9,938 nt of DNA from positions 1 through 9,938 of the forward strand of contig URHD01000070.1 of the NCBI GenBank assembly GCA_900547585.1, written 5' to 3'. Source of the DNA: an uncultured bacterium. GTDB taxonomy: Bacteria > Cyanobacteriota > Vampirovibrionia > Gastranaerophilales > Gastranaerophilaceae. The position numbers and the translations under genes are program-made. A model generated the notes under the pieces. The model was not told the origin of the DNA, made no database searches, and worked only from the letters and a program-made list of their open reading frames with translations. Within the stretch, counting starts at the first letter, position 1. Every line of letters begins with the position of its first letter. This document shows positions 7,695 through 9,938 of the stretch, in pieces.

Positions 7695-7710
7695 CATTTA
7701 GTGCATTTAG
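7695..7710 (+). repeat. Tandem direct repeat CATTTAG x2
   Basis: CATTTAG occurs at 7695-7701 and 7704-7710 with a period of nine bases. The second copy overlaps the possible plus-strand -10 hexamer TAGAAT. It may be a regulator contact site or chance in AT-rich sequence. Confidence 0.3.
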
Positions 7711-7743
7711 AATAAAACCGGTGTACTAATTTTAATTCAGATT

Positions 7744-7749
7744 AGAGGG
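7744..7749 (+). promoter_or_regulatory. Ribosome binding site of the MlaA-hydrolase gene, short spacing
   Basis: AGAGGG ends only three bases before ATG 7753, shorter than the usual five to nine. The ATG is still preferred because it gives an intact basic N-region and hydrophobic signal segment. The only near alternative (TTG at codon 8) would remove the positive charges. Confidence 0.55.
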
Positions 7750-7752
7750 TTT

Positions 7753-9891
7753 ATGCAGAATTTTCAGAAAAAATTGTCCATATTTTTAACAGCACTGTTT
7801 TTATTTGCGAATATACATATCACATCTTTTGCAAATGAAGCACAAAAAAGCAAATTTCCGGATTATGCATACGAATTTGTTGGAAATGACAAATTTGAGA
7901 ACTTTAACAGAAAAATGTTTCAGTTTAACCTGAAACTCAATAAATACGCAATCCGCCCCGTGCATATTCTCTGGGCATCGGTTATGCCAAAATACGGAAT
8001 GGAACGCATTCAAAGTGCATATACAAATATCATTTACCCCAGAAGACTTGTCAGCAGCTTGATTCAACGTGATTTCAAAACAGCGGGACGCGAAACAGCA
8101 AGATTTTTAACAAATACAACAATCGGGCTCGGTGGAATGTACGATCCTGCGAAAAAACTCCTGAAAATCGAGCCCTCAACCGAAAACATGGAGCAGGCGC
8201 TTGCAAAATGCAAATGTAAGCAGGGGCCCTATCTAGTTGTACCCGTTTTATCAGGCTCCAGCCCGAGAGGGCTTTTGGGCGGACTTTTGGATGCCGCGCT
8301 TGACCCGTCGTGTTATATCGGCACCCCTGTGCTGGCGATGGTAAAAGCAGGAATTCTCGTAAACAGAACCTCCTACATTCAGCCTTTAACAAAAATGCTT
8401 GAAGACACTTACGCAGACCCTTATGATGTTGCGAAAAAGCTTTACGGGCTTGAAAATTACATAAAATGCAAAAATCTCGACCGCATGAGCTTTTTACAGA
8501 CAAGTATCTCGCTTGCCGACGAAAACACGCTTGCACAGGCGATAAAAGATGTTAACACACAGAGTGAACAGCTTATCAATGTCAGTAGCGCGCAGGACGC
8601 GTCAAATAAAGAAGACAAATTAGCCGTAAACGACCTGCTCAGAGGAGGTGCAAGCACTGAAGACGTGATTTTGCAAGAGGAGCTGCACCCTGATATCACA
8701 TTAGATGGCTACAATCCGCAGCATCCGGTTATTGACGCAATGAGGACGGCGCTTTTTGAGTTGCCGGGGATTCATGACTCAATTTGGTCGGAATTTTCAC
8801 TATGGAACCGGAGCTTTGCAAGGAGAATTAAGACAGGATATGTAAATATTGACCCTGAAAGGGAAGATTACAAATACCGTTTTATTCTTCAAAAGGACAA
8901 AAGCGCCCCTGCTGCAATCATTTTCCCCTCAATCGGGGAAGGCGTAAATACTCACCACTCAGTAGTTATGGCGAAATTATTTTACGACGAAGGATACTCG
9001 GTAATAATCGAAAGCAGCCCGTTTAACTGGGAATTTATGAAAAGCATGCCCGCAGAATATCGTCCGGGCCGCCCTGCGAATGATTCTGATTACCTGAAAC
9101 TGGTAACAGGAAAGGTTATTAATGCTTTAGAGAAAAAATATGACTGCAAATTCAAAGACAAAATAGTCATTGGCACTTCTTTCGGTGCAATTACCGCCTT
9201 ATTCCTTGCGGACAAAGAAGCACAGAACAACACGCTGAATATCTCAAAATACATCTCAATAAATCCGCCGGTGGAGCTTCTTTATGCAATGAATGAGCTG
9301 GACAAAAACAACGAAAGCTGGAAAACAGCAGGCGAAGAGCTTAAAAAGAGGGTTGCAGTTGCGGCAGCCAAGGTTATTCAGGTGCTGAATATGGAGGAAG
9401 AAAGTCCCCAAAAACGTATTGAAACCTTTGCTTTTACGCCCGATGAGGCCAGAATTATCACTGGTTTTGTACTTCATCAAAAGCTTTCAGACCTGATTTT
9501 TACAATAGAAAATGCACCGAAAAACAAAAAATCACAGATTTATAAGATGGTCAATAATATGAATTACAGAGATTATGCGAAAAAATATCTTTTGGGCGAA
9601 GACATAAAAACGCTTGAAGATTTGGATTACGAAACAAGCCTGCACTCGATTGTTCCCTATCTGAAAGAAAATGATAACTACAAAATTTATCACACTCTTG
9701 ATGATTATCTTGTAAATACCCATCAATTACGGCAATTGAAAAAATATTCGGGTGAAAAATCCCTCTTTTTCAGCAATGGTTCACATCTTGGATATTTGTA
9801 CAGGCCGGAATTCATAAAAGATTTGCGCGAAGAAATATCACTAAAGCCCAGAAACGTCATGAAAGAATCGGAAACTATCGGATGTAAATGA
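7753..9891 (+). CDS. mlaA: Secreted MlaA/VacJ-domain protein fused to an alpha/beta hydrolase
   Basis: This 712-residue protein is about 2.8 times the length of Escherichia coli MlaA (about 250). Residues 1-27 are a Sec signal peptide ending TSFA, with predicted signal peptidase I cleavage. No lipobox cysteine is present. Residues about 42-245 are an MlaA domain: FENFNRKMFQFN (48-59), YAIRPV (65-70), ARFLTNTTIGLGGMYDP (116-132), GPYLVVPVLSGSSPRG (158-173) and ADPYDVAKKLY (221-231) align with the family core. MlaA removes phospholipids from the outer-membrane outer leaflet and passes them toward MlaC. After a linker (about 246-325), residues about 326-700 form an alpha/beta hydrolase. The nucleophile elbow is GTSFG with S476, the likely acid is D651 (DDYLV), and the likely base is H678 (GSHLGYL). 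INPPVELLYAM (503-513) lies before a probable helical cap. The substrate is unknown, and a phospholipid or lysophospholipid is inferred from the fusion. It is divergent from the glycan/AsmA operon. Confidence 0.9.
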   Translation: MQNFQKKLSIFLTALFLFANIHITSFANEAQKSKFPDYAYEFVGNDKFENFNRKMFQFNLKLNKYAIRPVHILWASVMPKYGMERIQSAYTNIIYPRRLVSSLIQRDFKTAGRETARFLTNTTIGLGGMYDPAKKLLKIEPSTENMEQALAKCKCKQGPYLVVPVLSGSSPRGLLGGLLDAALDPSCYIGTPVLAMVKAGILVNRTSYIQPLTKMLEDTYADPYDVAKKLYGLENYIKCKNLDRMSFLQTSISLADENTLAQAIKDVNTQSEQLINVSSAQDASNKEDKLAVNDLLRGGASTEDVILQEELHPDITLDGYNPQHPVIDAMRTALFELPGIHDSIWSEFSLWNRSFARRIKTGYVNIDPEREDYKYRFILQKDKSAPAAIIFPSIGEGVNTHHSVVMAKLFYDEGYSVIIESSPFNWEFMKSMPAEYRPGRPANDSDYLKLVTGKVINALEKKYDCKFKDKIVIGTSFGAITALFLADKEAQNNTLNISKYISINPPVELLYAMNELDKNNESWKTAGEELKKRVAVAAAKVIQVLNMEEESPQKRIETFAFTPDEARIITGFVLHQKLSDLIFTIENAPKNKKSQIYKMVNNMNYRDYAKKYLLGEDIKTLEDLDYETSLHSIVPYLKENDNYKIYHTLDDYLVNTHQLRQLKKYSGEKSLFFSNGSHLGYLYRPEFIKDLREEISLKPRNVMKESETIGCK

Positions 9892-9938
9892 TATATTTTA
9901 CAAATTTTTCGATTTATTTTAAATTCTCCGGTAAGGCA
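9892..9938. other. Short AT-rich 3' flank
   Basis: The 47 bases after the TGA of the MlaA-hydrolase gene contain no start codon with a ribosome binding site and no hairpin followed by a T-run. Any terminator for the plus-strand gene must lie beyond the window, or the transcript continues. Confidence 0.5.

Larger units (their letters stand above)
7576..7752. other. Divergent intergenic control region
   Basis: These 177 bases separate the minus-strand operon from the plus-strand MlaA-hydrolase gene. They hold the minus-strand promoter, a 14-base palindrome (7674-7687), a tandem 7-mer repeat (7695-7710), and two copies of AAACCGG (7663-7669, 7715-7721). No open frame or RNA gene is evident. On the plus strand a TAGAAT (7708-7713) could be a -10 box, but no -35 sits at the right distance, so the plus-strand promoter is not resolved. 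Because both transcription units share this region, common regulation is possible. Confidence 0.6.

Noticed and set aside
7728..7737. TTTAAT as a plus-strand -10 box
   Set aside because: Transcription would begin about ten bases before the ATG, at or inside the ribosome binding site, and no -35 is spaced correctly.
8075..8536. Minus-strand open frame of 153 codons inside the MlaA-hydrolase gene
   Set aside because: It is Cys/Arg-rich, has no family resemblance, and lies wholly within the MlaA domain coding sequence.
1..9938. Mobile element, CRISPR array, tRNA or toxin-antitoxin module
   Set aside because: No transposase, integrase, regularly spaced repeats, cloverleaf-like sequence or small paired open frames were seen. 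All long stretches are accounted for by envelope genes.

Overview
The window comes from a diderm (Gram-negative-type) bacterium with moderately low GC, roughly 40-45% judged by eye. The evidence is an MlaA/VacJ outer-membrane lipid-transport domain, an AsmA-superfamily protein anchored in the inner membrane, and a GT9 (heptosyltransferase-type) glycosyltransferase. The lineage cannot be fixed from sequence alone. A gut-type Pseudomonadota relative (for example a low-GC alphaproteobacterium) is a reasonable guess, and other host-associated diderms remain possible. There are no tRNA, rRNA, CRISPR or insertion-sequence signals, and nothing looks recently transferred.

Layout. Positions 1-7575 are a tightly packed minus-strand operon, read from right to left. 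Its order is a small DxD glycosyltransferase (7575-6847), a GT9 family glycosyltransferase (6846-5863), a 1249-residue AsmA-like protein (5803-2054), a GT8 glycosyltransferase with an extra C-terminal Rossmann-like domain (2053-839), and a class I SAM methyltransferase (839 to beyond position 1) whose 3' end lies outside the window. Three of the four junctions are 0-nt abutments or a 1-nt overlap. The fourth is a 59-nt AT-rich gap before the AsmA-like gene that may hold an internal promoter. A good sigma70-type promoter (TTTACT-17-TAGAAT with an extended TG) sits just upstream of the first gene.

Positions 7576-7752 form a 177-nt divergent control region with a 6-2-6 palindrome and a tandem 7-mer repeat. 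To its right, 7753-9891 on the plus strand encodes a 712-residue protein. It has a secretion signal, an MlaA domain and a C-terminal alpha/beta hydrolase with a complete Ser-Asp-His triad.

How the genes may work together (inference). MlaA takes phospholipids out of the outer-membrane outer leaflet. AsmA-superfamily proteins such as YhdP, TamB and YdbH are implicated in moving phospholipids toward the outer membrane. The three glycosyltransferases and the methyltransferase fit assembly or modification of a surface glycan or LPS-type molecule. The window therefore reads as a cell-envelope locus that pairs outward and inward lipid traffic with surface glycan synthesis. Its most unusual element is the MlaA-hydrolase fusion, which could couple lipid removal from the outer membrane to lipid hydrolysis in the periplasm.
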